16,544 nucleotides of DNA from an uncultured Collinsella sp. (GTDB taxonomy: Bacteria; Actinomycetota; Coriobacteriia; Coriobacteriales; Coriobacteriaceae): assembly GCA_902470835.1 (NCBI GenBank), contig CABRHR010000042.1:1-16544 (forward strand), read 5' to 3'. The position numbers were made by a program, and so were the translations under genes. The stretch's first letter is position 1. The number at the start of each line of letters is the position of its first letter. Of this stretch, positions 1 through 8,757 are shown piece after piece. Under the pieces are notes generated by a model. It had not been told where the DNA came from and made no database searches. It saw only the letters and a program-made list of their open reading frames with translations.

Positions 1-44
1 CACTATCCTCTTCGTCGGCAGCGTCAGATGTGTATAAGAGACAG
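1..44 (+). other. Untrimmed Illumina Nextera adapter (P5 tail, i5 index, Tn5 mosaic end)
   Basis: Bases 12-25 read TCGTCGGCAGCGTC and bases 26-44 read AGATGTGTATAAGAGACAG, which together are the Nextera read-1 transposase adapter, the latter part being the 19-base Tn5 mosaic end. Bases 1-3 (CAC) match the end of the P5 oligonucleotide, and bases 4-11 (TATCCTCT) match the commonly used i5 index 503. The organism's own sequence therefore starts at 45. This is a sequencing artefact at a contig end, not a biological Tn5 element. The adapter recognition is from memory of the standard oligonucleotides, but the match is exact over the whole stretch. Confidence 0.97.
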
Positions 45-1777
45 ATCTGGTGCAGTGCGTCCTCGATCTGCTGAGTGCCAATACCCATTTTTGCCAGGTA
101 GCGACTGCCACATTTGGGGCAACGGCTCGTGGGCGCGGGATACGGCTGCACGCGCCAGGACGAACCGCAGGTGTGACACTGCAGCGTGTGCGTGCGCTCG
201 TGGTACGTGAGCGCGGTGGAGCAGTGGTTGCACGTGGGGACACATCCGCACTCGCGGCACATCAGGAAGGGCGCAAAGCCACGCCGGTTGTGCAGCAACA
301 CGGCCTTTTCGCGGCGCTCGACCACACGCTCCAGGCCTTCCATCAGAGGTTTAGAGAACATGGAGCGGCTACCGTGCGCGAACTCGCGGCGCAGGTCGGC
401 AATGCGGACAGTCGGCAGCACGGCGTGTCCCGGGCGCTCGGGCATCTCGACGCGCGTCCAGGTGGCACCGTTATACGTGCCGCGGCGGCAGCGGTCGAGG
501 GCCTCAGCAGAAGGCGTGGCCGAGCCCAACACGAGTGGGCAGCGATAGCGACGCGCCATCTCGGCCGCTACCTCGCGCGCGTGGTAGCGCGGGCTGGAGC
601 CCTGCTTGTAACTGGTCTCGTGCTCCTCGTCAATGATGATGAGGCCCAAGCCGCTGAGCGGGCAAAAGAGCGCCGAGCGGGCGCCGACGACCACGCGAGC
701 CGCACCGCTGGCGACCATATCCCACTGGTCCAGGCGCTCGCCAGCAGAAAGACGCGAATGGAACACGGCGACCGTCTCGCCAAAGCGCGAGCGAAAGCGG
801 CCGACGGTCTGGGCCGTCAGCGAGATCTCGGGCACGAGCACGCAGGCCGAACGGCCGGCCGCCAGCACGCGCTCGATGGCGGAGAGGTAAACCTCGGTTT
901 TGCCGGAGCCCGTGACACCGTCCACGAGCACCACGTCTCCGTGGGCGTCAAGACGGGCGCGTTCAATCTGCGCGAGCGCCTGCTGCTGGCCCTTGGTAAG
1001 TGCGACCGGCGCCTTGCCGCTTGCCGAGGACAGCGTGGTCTGCTCGCTGCATCCACGCCAGGCGCGGCGCTCCTCCACAACCACGACACCGCGTTTTTCG
1101 AGCGCCTTAATGGTGGCGGACATACTGTTATAGAGCAGGTTGAGGTCGCGCGTCGTGACCGGACCGCATTGGAGCGCCTCGATGAGCTGACGCTGACGGA
1201 CCGCGGTCTTGGGCGGCGTGTAGTCGAAACCCTCGGGCGTGAGCATGACCCAGCGGTTTTGGATAGGCTTGACGGCGGGACGTTCAACCGTCCACACGCC
1301 ATCTTCGCCCTTGACCACACGCGGACTTCCACCCGGTGGCAAGAAAAGGCGCAGGCACTCGGAAAGTGTCGCGACATACTCGCGGCTCATCCAGCGTGCG
1401 ATACGGGCAGCCTCGGCGGTAAAGAGCGGTTTGCTGAGGATAGCCTCGATGGCTTTAATGCGCGCGGGGTCGAGGGCGTTGTTGCCCTGTAGGTCGCCCA
1501 GCTCAGGCGCGATGTCGACGATATAGCCCGCGGCCGCACGGTTGCCAAAGTTAACCAGGACCGTGGATCCGATCTGCGCCTCGTTAGCAAGGGACCGGGG
1601 AATGCCGTAAGCAAACGGCTCGGACAGCGAACGCGTCGGGATGTCGAGGACCACGCTCACGTAGGCGGCAATGGGCTCGCGCGCAGGCTTAGGCTGAGCC
1701 GAGCCAGCGGCAGGCACTGGCTTCACCGGAACCTCCTCCGGTTCTGGCGAACCAAACAGCGAAAGTTGCTCGGCCAT
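45..1777 (-). CDS. priA: Primosomal replication restart helicase PriA, 3' end cut off by contig end
   Basis: PriA is a 3'-to-5' DNA helicase that recognises stalled or repaired forks and reloads the replicative helicase. The frame is open from the ATG at 1777 to the adapter junction, giving 577 codons. Visible parts in order are: an N-terminal 3'BD-like region (about residues 37-145), a winged-helix region, Walker A GVTGSGKT (287-294), the DEEH Walker B box (383-386), the helicase motif GSATPSAE (418-425), and the start of the zinc-binding insertion. That insertion shows the cysteine set C507, C510, C516, C519, C534, C537, C553 and C556. PriA is usually about 700-800 residues, so roughly the last 150 or more, the rest of the second helicase lobe, are missing because of the contig end, not mutation. 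The start is supported by AGGAGGT (1787-1793), 9 nt upstream of the ATG. It lies just downstream of gltX on the same strand. Confidence 0.95.
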
Positions 1778-1805
1778 GGCCCCAGCACCTCCTATCCCAT
1801 ACGTC

Positions 1806-1842
1806 TACAGAAACAAGAGCCCCGCTCGGGTGAACGGGGCTC
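1806..1842 (-). terminator. Probable intrinsic terminator downstream of gltX
   Basis: GAGCCCCG (1817-1824) pairs with CGGGGCTC (1835-1842): an 8-bp G/C-rich stem with a 10-nt loop. Read on the minus strand it is followed by TTGTTTCTGT, a broken T-run. It lies 24 nt past the gltX stop and about 40 nt before the priA start, so it could end gltX transcripts or only attenuate read-through into priA. The weak T-run keeps confidence moderate. Confidence 0.6.
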
Positions 1843-1865
1843 GGATACATACGTTTGCGCAGCGA

Positions 1866-3341
1866 TTACAGCGCCATCGTGCGGGCGCGGTCGATGCGCG
1901 CCAGGCAGTCGTCGCGACCGACGAGCGCCATGGTCTCGCCCAGCGGAGGGCTCACCATGTTGCCGCAGACGGCAACGCGTACGGCCTGGAACACCACGCG
2001 CTTCTTAAGGTCCATCTGCTCGGGCAGCGGTTCAAGCGCGGCGTCGATGTTGGCAGCCGTCCACTCGTCCACGCCCTCGAGCGCGGCCTTGGCGGCATCC
2101 AGAATGGCACCCATGCCCTCCTTGGCCAGGCCCTTTTTGACGGATTTCTCGTCATACTCGAGCGTCTCGGCCGTAGCGAAGATGGGAGCGGCGACGGTCA
2201 CGGCGTCGGCCGGCATCTTGGTGCGCGGCTTGACAATGGCGGCAAGCGCGTCGATCCAGTCTTCGCCGTACTCGACATTACCCTCGATGAGACCCGCCTC
2301 GTGCAGCTCGGGGACCATGATCTCGTCGGCAAACTGAGCATCGGACATGCCGTTGATGTACTCGGCATTAACCCAGTCGAGCTTCTTGGGGTCGAAGGTC
2401 GCCGGGTTCTTGGAGATGCGGTCGAGCGAGAACTTGCTGGCCAGGACATCGCGCGGGATGATCGTGGTCTCGCCGTCGAGCGACCAGCCGAGCAGCGCCA
2501 GGTAGTTGACGAAGGCGTCGGACAGGTAACCGGCGTCGCGGTACTCCTCCACCGAGGTGGCGCCGTGGCGCTTGGAGAGCTTCTTGCCGTCGGCGCCCAG
2601 GATCATGGAGATGTGGGCGAACGTGGGCACGGGCGCGCCGAGGGCCTCGTAGACCATGACCTGGCGCGGGGTGTTGGACAGGTGGTCGTCGCCGCGGATG
2701 ACATGGGTGATCTTCATCATGGCGTCGTCGACGACAGTCGCGAAGTTGTACGTGGGCGTGCCGTCGGAGCGGAAGATGACAAAGTCGTCGAGCTCCTTGG
2801 CGTCGAAGGTCACCTCACCGTGGACGGCGTCGTGGATGACGACGTCGCCGCGGTCCTCGGGCACCTTGATGCGCAGGACGTAGGACTCGCCGGCCTCGAT
2901 GCGGCGGCGGGCCTCCTCGGGATCAAGATCGCGGCAACGGCGCTGATAGCCCTGGAAGGGGTCCTTGCGCTCCTGCGCGGCCTTGCGATCGGCGTCGAGC
3001 TGCTCCTTGGTGCAGAAGCAGGGATAGGCCTTGCCCTCGTCCCAAAGCTTCTGGGCCGCCTGCTTGTACAGGTCCAGGCGCTCGGTCTGGGCGTAGGGGC
3101 CAAAGTCGCCGCCCACCTCGGGACCCTCGTCCCAGTCCAGGCCCAGCCAACGCATGGCGCGCAGGATGATCTGCGTGTTCTCGTCGGTGGAGCGGGTGGG
3201 GTCGGTGTCGTCGATGCGCAGGATGAACGTGCCGCCGTTTGCGCGGGCGAAAGCCCAGTTATAGATAGCGGTGCGGGCGCCGCCGATGTGCAGCTTGCCC
3301 GTCGGTGAGGGTGCAAAACGGACGCGAACGTCTGATGCCAT
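1866..3341 (-). CDS. gltX: Glutamyl-tRNA synthetase (class I)
   Basis: GltX charges tRNA-Glu with glutamate in the cytoplasm; in bacteria without GlnRS the same enzyme also misacylates tRNA-Gln for GatCAB, but this window cannot say which case applies. The product is 491 residues, normal for the family. It has the HIGH-type motif PSPTGKLHIGG (residues 11-21) and the KMSKS-type motif KKLSKRHG (253-260). A probable zinc site is made of C108, C110, Y132 and C136, as in many bacterial GluRS. The C-terminal half is the helical anticodon-binding region. An upstream in-frame ATG at 3380 would add 13 residues, but GAGGAGA sits just before the ATG at 3341 and the next residues (MASDVRVRFAPS) match where the family normally begins, so 3341 is chosen. 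It shares strand and probably partial transcription with priA. Confidence 0.97.
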   Translation of the reverse strand: MASDVRVRFAPSPTGKLHIGGARTAIYNWAFARANGGTFILRIDDTDPTRSTDENTQIILRAMRWLGLDWDEGPEVGGDFGPYAQTERLDLYKQAAQKLWDEGKAYPCFCTKEQLDADRKAAQERKDPFQGYQRRCRDLDPEEARRRIEAGESYVLRIKVPEDRGDVVIHDAVHGEVTFDAKELDDFVIFRSDGTPTYNFATVVDDAMMKITHVIRGDDHLSNTPRQVMVYEALGAPVPTFAHISMILGADGKKLSKRHGATSVEEYRDAGYLSDAFVNYLALLGWSLDGETTIIPRDVLASKFSLDRISKNPATFDPKKLDWVNAEYINGMSDAQFADEIMVPELHEAGLIEGNVEYGEDWIDALAAIVKPRTKMPADAVTVAAPIFATAETLEYDEKSVKKGLAKEGMGAILDAAKAALEGVDEWTAANIDAALEPLPEQMDLKKRVVFQAVRVAVCGNMVSPPLGETMALVGRDDCLARIDRARTMAL

Positions 3342-3381
3342 GGAAATCTCCTCGATTGCAGGATGGATGTCTAACCGCATC

Positions 3382-3412
3382 AGTATAAAGCATCAAAGCA
3401 ACCTCCGCACAA
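3382..3412 (-). promoter_or_regulatory. Candidate gltX promoter
   Basis: On the minus strand, TATACT (3387 down to 3382) is a good -10 hexamer placed about 40 nt before the gltX start codon. The best -35 match, TTGTGC (3412 down to 3407), is weak, with a 19-nt spacer. The -10 is the only firm part of this call. Confidence 0.45.
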
Positions 3413-3421
3413 AGGGCACCG

Positions 3422-3519
3422 ACCTACTCATTGGGGACAGACTTAAATGACCATTCTTTGGGCAACCTGTCGACACTTAGGTAAGGCCGATCATTTAAGT
3501 CTGTCCCCAATGAGTAGGT
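3422..3519. repeat. 98-bp inverted repeat element (MITE- or REP-like) between gltX and metK
   Basis: The arm at 3422-3450 and the arm at 3491-3519 are perfect reverse complements over 29 bases, enclosing a 40-nt unpaired centre (3451-3490). The arms contain the phrase TTGGGGACAGACTTAAATGA. There is no T-run on either side, so it is not an ordinary terminator. Similar GGGGACAGACTT phrases occur, as I recall, in REP-type repeats linked to Y1 (IS200-like, RAYT) transposases, but no transposase is present here. It lies between two divergent promoters and overlaps no gene. Confidence 0.8.
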
Positions 3520-3529
3520 GCGGAAAGGG

Positions 3530-3557
3530 TGTGAATGTTTGATTTACGCGCTATGAT
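3530..3557 (+). promoter_or_regulatory. Candidate metK promoter
   Basis: TATGAT (3552-3557) is a near-consensus -10. The matching -35 is poor (TGTGAA, 3530-3535, 16-nt spacer). A start near 3564 would give a roughly 60-nt leader containing the hairpin at 3576-3602. Confidence 0.4.
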
Positions 3558-3575
3558 GTGCCCTTGCATAGAGAG

Positions 3576-3602
3576 CCCGGCGGAATGGTAACGGTCGCCG
3601 GG
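3576..3602 (+). other. Leader hairpin upstream of metK
   Basis: CCCGGCG (3576-3582) pairs with CGCCGGG (3596-3602), a perfect 7-bp G/C stem with a 13-nt loop. It is followed by ACACG and then five T residues, ending 11 nt before the AAAGGA ribosome binding site. The T-run is offset from the stem, so it is not a standard terminator. I do not recognise any SAM riboswitch consensus here. It may affect metK leader stability or translation. Confidence 0.45.
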
Positions 3603-3624
3603 ACACGTTTTTGAAAGGACAATC

Positions 3625-4905
<1,281 letters not shown>

Positions 4906-4944
4906 TTAAGAACCGCTAAGGTCACAACACGCACGCGCTTTCAA

Positions 4945-4978
4945 AAGAAGTACCGCCCCCAAGCGGTGCTTCTTTTTT
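4945..4978 (+). terminator. Intrinsic terminator of metK
   Basis: AAGAAGTACCGC (4945-4956) pairs with GCGGTGCTTCTT (4963-4974) over 12 positions with one T-G wobble and a 6-nt loop. The T residues continue beyond the stem to 4978. The A-rich left side and T-rich right side could also allow some function on the minus strand, but no minus-strand gene ends here. Confidence 0.92.
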
Positions 4979-5039
4979 ATTAATCCGGTGGTAAAGATGC
5001 TTCGATATGAGCCTACGCTGCGTCCCTAGCTAATGAATT

Positions 5040-5070
5040 TTGCCATCTAGCAACCCCAACCATGTATCCT
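5040..5070 (+). promoter_or_regulatory. Candidate sdaA promoter
   Basis: TTGCCA (5040-5045) and TATCCT (5065-5070) are separated by 19 nt, which is longer than ideal. The expected start, about 5076-5078, coincides with the first base of the folded leader, which supports the pair more than the hexamers themselves do. Confidence 0.4.
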
Positions 5071-5075
5071 TAGTC

Positions 5076-5190
5076 CCGAGGGGCGGGGCATAAGGTCGAT
5101 CGCGAGTTCCGCACGAGCCGGAGGCCACTAAATGTGGCCTCCGTGCGAGCAGGACTGTCCGAGCAGGCGACCAAATACCAAAGCCCTCGG
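5076..5190 (+). ncRNA. Structured 5' leader RNA of sdaA; possible uncharacterised cis-regulatory RNA
   Basis: Three nested helices can be drawn. P1 joins CCGAGGG (5076-5082) to CCCTCGG (5184-5190). P2 joins GGTCG (5094-5098) to CGACC (5168-5172). P3 joins CGCAC (5110-5114) to GTGCG (5143-5147), continues after a 5-nt bulge (GAGCC, 5115-5119) into GGAGGCCAC/GTGGCCTCC (5120-5128 with 5134-5142), and is capped by TAAAT. The joining segments contain a repeated GAGCAGG (5147-5153 and 5161-5167). The fold ends 16 nt before the AGGAG ribosome binding site. It does not match what I know of glycine, SAM, SAH, cobalamin, THF or T-box RNAs. Regulation by a ligand is inference; the helices are directly visible. 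Confidence 0.55.
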
Positions 5191-5216
5191 AACGACGGGA
5201 TAGAACAGGAGCAACC

Positions 5217-6824
5217 ATGGCAGGCAAGCCGCAAACACTAGCTACGACCTCGGCATTCGAGATCTTGGGCCCCGTCATGGTCGGCCCCAGCTCATCGCAC
5301 ACCGCCGGCGCCCTGCGCTGCGCCCAAGTTGCCGCCAGCCTGCTGGAAGGCCGCATCACCAAAGTCACCTTTGGCCTGTGGAACTCCTTCGCCCACACCT
5401 ACCGCGGCCACGGCACCGATCGTGCGCTCGTCGCGGGCATCCTGGGCCTCGACACCGATGACGAGAACATCAAGCAGGCCTTCGACCTCGCGCGCGAGCA
5501 GGGCCTCGAATATCACTTTAACATCAAGGGCGACGACGCCTCCATCCACCCCAACACCGTCGACATCGACATGGTCGACGACACGGGCGCCACGGCACAG
5601 GTCCGCGGTGAGAGCCTGGGCGGCGGCAAGATGCGCATCAGCCGCATTAACGGCGTCGGCGTCGACATCTCGGGCATGTACTCCACACTCTTCGTGGCGC
5701 ACTACGACGTCCCCGGCGTGCTCGCCGCGCTCACGAACCTGCTCGCCTACGCCCACGTGAACATCGCCTTCTGCCGCACCTACCGCACCGAAGTGGGCGG
5801 TCAGGCCTACTCCGTCTTTGAGACCGACGGCGCGCCCGACGACACCGTCGTCCCCATGCTGCGCAAGCTCGACAATGTCGATTACGCGACCTTTATCGAG
5901 CTCCCCGGTTCTGCCTCGTCGCTCTCCCCCGGCGTCTCGGCCAAGGAGATCTTCGACGACGGCGAGCAGCTGCTCGATGCGTGCGCCGAGCTCGGCCTAA
6001 ATATCGGCGCCGTCATGGCCGTGCGCGAGGCGCGTCTAACCGGCGAGGCCCATGCTATCGCAGCCATGCGCCGCGTGCTCGACGTCATGCGAGAGGAGAC
6101 CACGGCCCCCATCGCCAATCCGCAGCAATCGCTCGGCGGCCTTATCGGCGGCGAAGCCAAGCTCGTCGATGCCACCTGCCGCAACGATTTGAGCGCAAGC
6201 CTGATGGGCCCCGTTCAGACCGATGCCGTGGCCCGCGCGATGGCCGTGCTCGAGCGCTCCGCCACCATGGGCGTGATCGTCGCCGCCCCCACGGCCGGCT
6301 CCGCGGGTGTCGTGCCCGGCTGCGTGCTGGCGCTCGCCGACCACCTGCAGCTCGACGACGAACAGGTCATGGATGCCCTCTACTGTGCCGCCGCCATCGG
6401 CCTCAATCTCACCACGAGCGCCTGCGTCGCCGGCGCCGAGGGCGGATGCCAGGCCGAGGTTGGAAGCGCTGCCGCCATGGCCGCCGCCGCGCTGGTCCAG
6501 ATGATGGGCGGCACGCCCGAGCAAGCGCTCGACGCCAGCTCCATCGCACTGAGCAACCTGTTGGGCCTCGTTTGCGACCCCGTCGGCGGCCTTGTCGAGG
6601 TGCCCTGCCAAAACCGCAACGCCATCGGCGTGGCCGCGGCCTTCAGCTCGGCGCAGCTCGCCCTCGCCGGCATCAAGAGCCTGGTGCCGTTTGACCAGAT
6701 GGCGCACGTGATGCTCTCGGTGGGCCACGCCCTGCCCGCCACGTTACGCGAGACGGCCAAGGGCGGCATCGCGCAGGCTCCAGCAGCACTTTCGGCCTGT
6801 GCAAAATGCGGCGTGTGCGGATAA
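5217..6824 (+). CDS. sdaA: L-serine ammonia-lyase (iron-sulfur), fused beta-ACT and alpha chains
   Basis: This enzyme deaminates L-serine to pyruvate and ammonia using a [4Fe-4S] cluster as Lewis acid. The 535-residue chain carries a beta part with GPSSSHTAG (23-31), an ACT-like segment (about 153-225, containing GVLAALTNLLAYAHVNIAF), and an alpha part from about 236 to the end. In Bacillus the ACT-bearing beta chain and the alpha chain are separate (SdaAB, SdaAA), so this is a natural fusion in beta-alpha order. Probable cluster ligands are C411, C453 and C464; their spacings of 42 and 11 match those I recall for the Legionella enzyme (C343, C385, C396). A penultimate C534 recalls the C-terminal cysteine that caps the cluster in that family. 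The start has AGGAG (5207-5211) 5 nt before the ATG. The gene is monocistronic, with a folded leader and its own terminator. Confidence 0.95.
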   Translation: MAGKPQTLATTSAFEILGPVMVGPSSSHTAGALRCAQVAASLLEGRITKVTFGLWNSFAHTYRGHGTDRALVAGILGLDTDDENIKQAFDLAREQGLEYHFNIKGDDASIHPNTVDIDMVDDTGATAQVRGESLGGGKMRISRINGVGVDISGMYSTLFVAHYDVPGVLAALTNLLAYAHVNIAFCRTYRTEVGGQAYSVFETDGAPDDTVVPMLRKLDNVDYATFIELPGSASSLSPGVSAKEIFDDGEQLLDACAELGLNIGAVMAVREARLTGEAHAIAAMRRVLDVMREETTAPIANPQQSLGGLIGGEAKLVDATCRNDLSASLMGPVQTDAVARAMAVLERSATMGVIVAAPTAGSAGVVPGCVLALADHLQLDDEQVMDALYCAAAIGLNLTTSACVAGAEGGCQAEVGSAAAMAAAALVQMMGGTPEQALDASSIALSNLLGLVCDPVGGLVEVPCQNRNAIGVAAAFSSAQLALAGIKSLVPFDQMAHVMLSVGHALPATLRETAKGGIAQAPAALSACAKCGVCG

Positions 6825-6842
6825 CGGCAAAGAATGACTCAA

Positions 6843-6869
6843 AGGTGGGACAAATGTCCCACCTCTTTT
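6843..6869 (+). terminator. Intrinsic terminator of sdaA
   Basis: AGGTGGGAC (6843-6851) and GTCCCACCT (6856-6864) form a perfect 9-bp stem with the tetraloop AAAT, followed by CTTTT. It begins 18 nt after the sdaA stop codon. Confidence 0.92.
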
Positions 6870-6886
6870 GAATGCCACCGTTTCCG

Positions 6887-6916
6887 TACCACAAACAGCA
6901 GGGCAATCGCTATAAT
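6887..6916 (+). promoter_or_regulatory. Promoter of the L,D-transpeptidase gene
   Basis: TATAAT (6911-6916) is a perfect -10 hexamer about 58 nt before the chosen start codon and just after the sdaA terminator. The -35 is weak (TACCAC, 6887-6892, 18-nt spacer), so the exact upstream boundary is uncertain. Confidence 0.6.
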
Positions 6917-6973
6917 GCAAGCCCAGTAAAAACACGATGAGCCATAAGGCGAAATTCGAAGGATATGCATACG

Positions 6974-8689
6974 ATGTCGCAAAACGATCGAACTCAACTG
7001 ATTCCCGATCCGCAGCAGCCGAGCAGGCACACCGGCGGCGTTCAGTCACCGCGTCCTATCGCGCCGAGCCACGGTCAGCAGCGTGGTGCGGCAAACGCCT
7101 CGCCGCGCCCAAACCAGCAGCGTCAGCAGCGTCAAGGAAACGGCAACGCTCCCAAGCAGGCCCCCTCGCATGCTCGAGGAGACCGCGGCCCCGTAGGTAA
7201 GCCCGCCGACAACAAAAAGTCCGGTAAGAAGACGACGCTATTTGTCGTCCTGGGTCTTATCGCCATCGTCTACATCGTTGGTGTTGTAGCATTCTCTCAG
7301 GTCGCCTACCCCAACACAACCATCGCCGGCGTGGATGTCTCGTTCTCCAACGCCTCGTCTGCCGCCACCAAGGTCAACTCGGCATGGAAGCACTACAAGC
7401 TCACCGTCACGGGCGATGACTTTAGCTGGACCTATCAGCCCGAGTCCGATGAACCCATCGTTGACGGTGAAGCCGCCGCAAAAGAGATCATTAGCCATAA
7501 CGAGTCCTTTATGTGGCCCGTCCGCCTCGTTGAATCCTTTGGCGGCAAGACCAAAACCACCGTCACTTCCGACGAGGTCGATTTGGATCAGGATGTCGAC
7601 CTTTCCATGCTCTCCGATGCCTTTGATCAAAAGCAATTTGAGGAGGACCTGGGGGCCGCCATCGATGACTTCAACGAGGGCCGCTCGGGCACGTTCGAGG
7701 CATCAAGCTCCTATGACGAGCAAGCCGGCAAGTTTACCGTCGAGAAGGCGCGTTCTAATGAAAGGCTCAACCGCGAGCATGTCATTAAGTTCGCCGAGCT
7801 CGAGCTTGCCTCGCTCGCCGAGACCGTCGATCTTACGAAGCTCGGCAACGATGCCTATGAACCGCTCAATGGAACGCTGACCAACGACCAGATTCAAGCT
7901 GCTTGCGATGCCGCCAACAACTTCCTGGGCGTCAACGTCACCCTCAAGCTCAACGGCGAGGATGCCGGCAAGGTCGATGGCAGCTCCGTGCTGCAGTGGA
8001 TTAGTTTTGCCGATCCGGCGAACCCCACGCTCGACACCTCGCAGATCAGCAGCTGGGCCGCCGAGCTCGCCAACGGCTTTAACACCGTGGGATCCACCCG
8101 CTGGTGGACACGCGCCGACGGCAAGCAGTGCGCCGTCGAGGGCGGCGACTTTGGTTGGTCTATCGATAGCACGACGCTCGCCAAGCAGGTCGAAGATGCC
8201 ATCAACAACAAGCAGACCGGCGAGATCGAGATCAAGTACTCCCAGAAGGCCGACACCTTTACCGCAAAGGGCGAGCCCGACTGGAAGGCATATATCGACG
8301 TCGACCTGTCCGAGCAGCATGCTCGTTATTACGACGAGAGCGGCAATATCGTGTGGGAAGCCAACTTTATCTCGGGCAAGCCGGGCGAGGACGCCACTCC
8401 CGAAGGCGTATGGCAGATCAACAGCAACAATGGTGCGAGTACGCTGATCGGCGCCAAGGACCCAGAGACGGGCAAGCCCAAATACGAGAGCCCGGTCAGC
8501 TACTGGATGCCGTTCGAGGGCAACATGATCGGCTTCCATGACGCCACCTGGCAAAACGACAAGAGCTTCGACAACGCCGAGTCGTACAAGTGGTGCGGCA
8601 GCCACGGATGCATTAACCTGCGCCTGGCCGACGCCAAGGCGCTTCACGACTGCATCAAAGTCGGCCTGTGCGTGGTTGTTCACTCCTAG
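6974..8689 (+). CDS. Membrane-anchored L,D-transpeptidase (YkuD domain)
   Basis: L,D-transpeptidases cross-link peptidoglycan stem peptides through 3-3 bonds or attach other molecules to them. From the chosen start the protein has 571 residues. It has a Q/P/R-rich, probably disordered cytoplasmic tail (1-85), one membrane helix (about 87-108), and an extracellular region that resembles the peptidoglycan-binding module often found before YkuD domains (about 110-430). The YkuD catalytic domain runs from about 438 to 571. The catalytic motif is SHGCINLR, with C546 as nucleophile and H544 beside it, plus a GFH segment with H522. The ATG at 6965 is 9 nt upstream but leaves only 1 nt after AAGGA (6959-6963); the ATG at 6974 gives 10 nt, so it is preferred. 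It is the only gene between the sdaA terminator and the exporter operon. Its exact substrate is unknown. Confidence 0.93.
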   Translation: MSQNDRTQLIPDPQQPSRHTGGVQSPRPIAPSHGQQRGAANASPRPNQQRQQRQGNGNAPKQAPSHARGDRGPVGKPADNKKSGKKTTLFVVLGLIAIVYIVGVVAFSQVAYPNTTIAGVDVSFSNASSAATKVNSAWKHYKLTVTGDDFSWTYQPESDEPIVDGEAAAKEIISHNESFMWPVRLVESFGGKTKTTVTSDEVDLDQDVDLSMLSDAFDQKQFEEDLGAAIDDFNEGRSGTFEASSSYDEQAGKFTVEKARSNERLNREHVIKFAELELASLAETVDLTKLGNDAYEPLNGTLTNDQIQAACDAANNFLGVNVTLKLNGEDAGKVDGSSVLQWISFADPANPTLDTSQISSWAAELANGFNTVGSTRWWTRADGKQCAVEGGDFGWSIDSTTLAKQVEDAINNKQTGEIEIKYSQKADTFTAKGEPDWKAYIDVDLSEQHARYYDESGNIVWEANFISGKPGEDATPEGVWQINSNNGASTLIGAKDPETGKPKYESPVSYWMPFEGNMIGFHDATWQNDKSFDNAESYKWCGSHGCINLRLADAKALHDCIKVGLCVVVHS

Positions 8690-8714
8690 TGCAACGCGCG
8701 CCATCAAATAACGT

Positions 8715-8743
8715 GGAACTGCCGAATCCTATCTAACAGTTCC
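8715..8743. repeat. Hairpin downstream of the L,D-transpeptidase gene
   Basis: GGAACTG (8715-8721) is complementary to CAGTTCC (8737-8743) with a 15-nt loop. There is no T-run after it. It may be a weak transcript 3' end or an operator-like palindrome; function unknown. Confidence 0.35.
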
Positions 8744-8757
8744 GAAAGAAATCGTCC

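Noticed and set aside
26..44. Tn5 mosaic end, which could suggest an IS50/Tn5 insertion
   Set aside because: It is continuous with the Nextera adapter and a known i5 index at the very end of the sequence, so it comes from library preparation.
50..1492. Long plus-strand reading frame (480 codons) opposite PriA
   Set aside because: It is antisense to a clear PriA frame, lacks any recognisable motif and reflects the high-G+C codon pattern of the true gene.
1776..3308. 510-codon plus-strand frame opposite gltX
   Set aside because: The minus-strand GltX has all family motifs; the plus-strand translation is repetitive in V, G, L and D as expected of an antisense shadow.
3422..3519. The inverted repeat as a bidirectional terminator for gltX and metK
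   Set aside because: Both genes start near it, not end, and no T-run follows either arm; the 40-nt loop is also unlike intrinsic terminators.
5076..5190. Leader of sdaA as a glycine, SAH or cobalamin riboswitch or a tRNA-like element
   Set aside because: CCGAGGGGCG at the start resembles the SAH riboswitch only superficially, no B12 box or glycine aptamer core is present, and no T-loop GTTC-A-C pattern is found.
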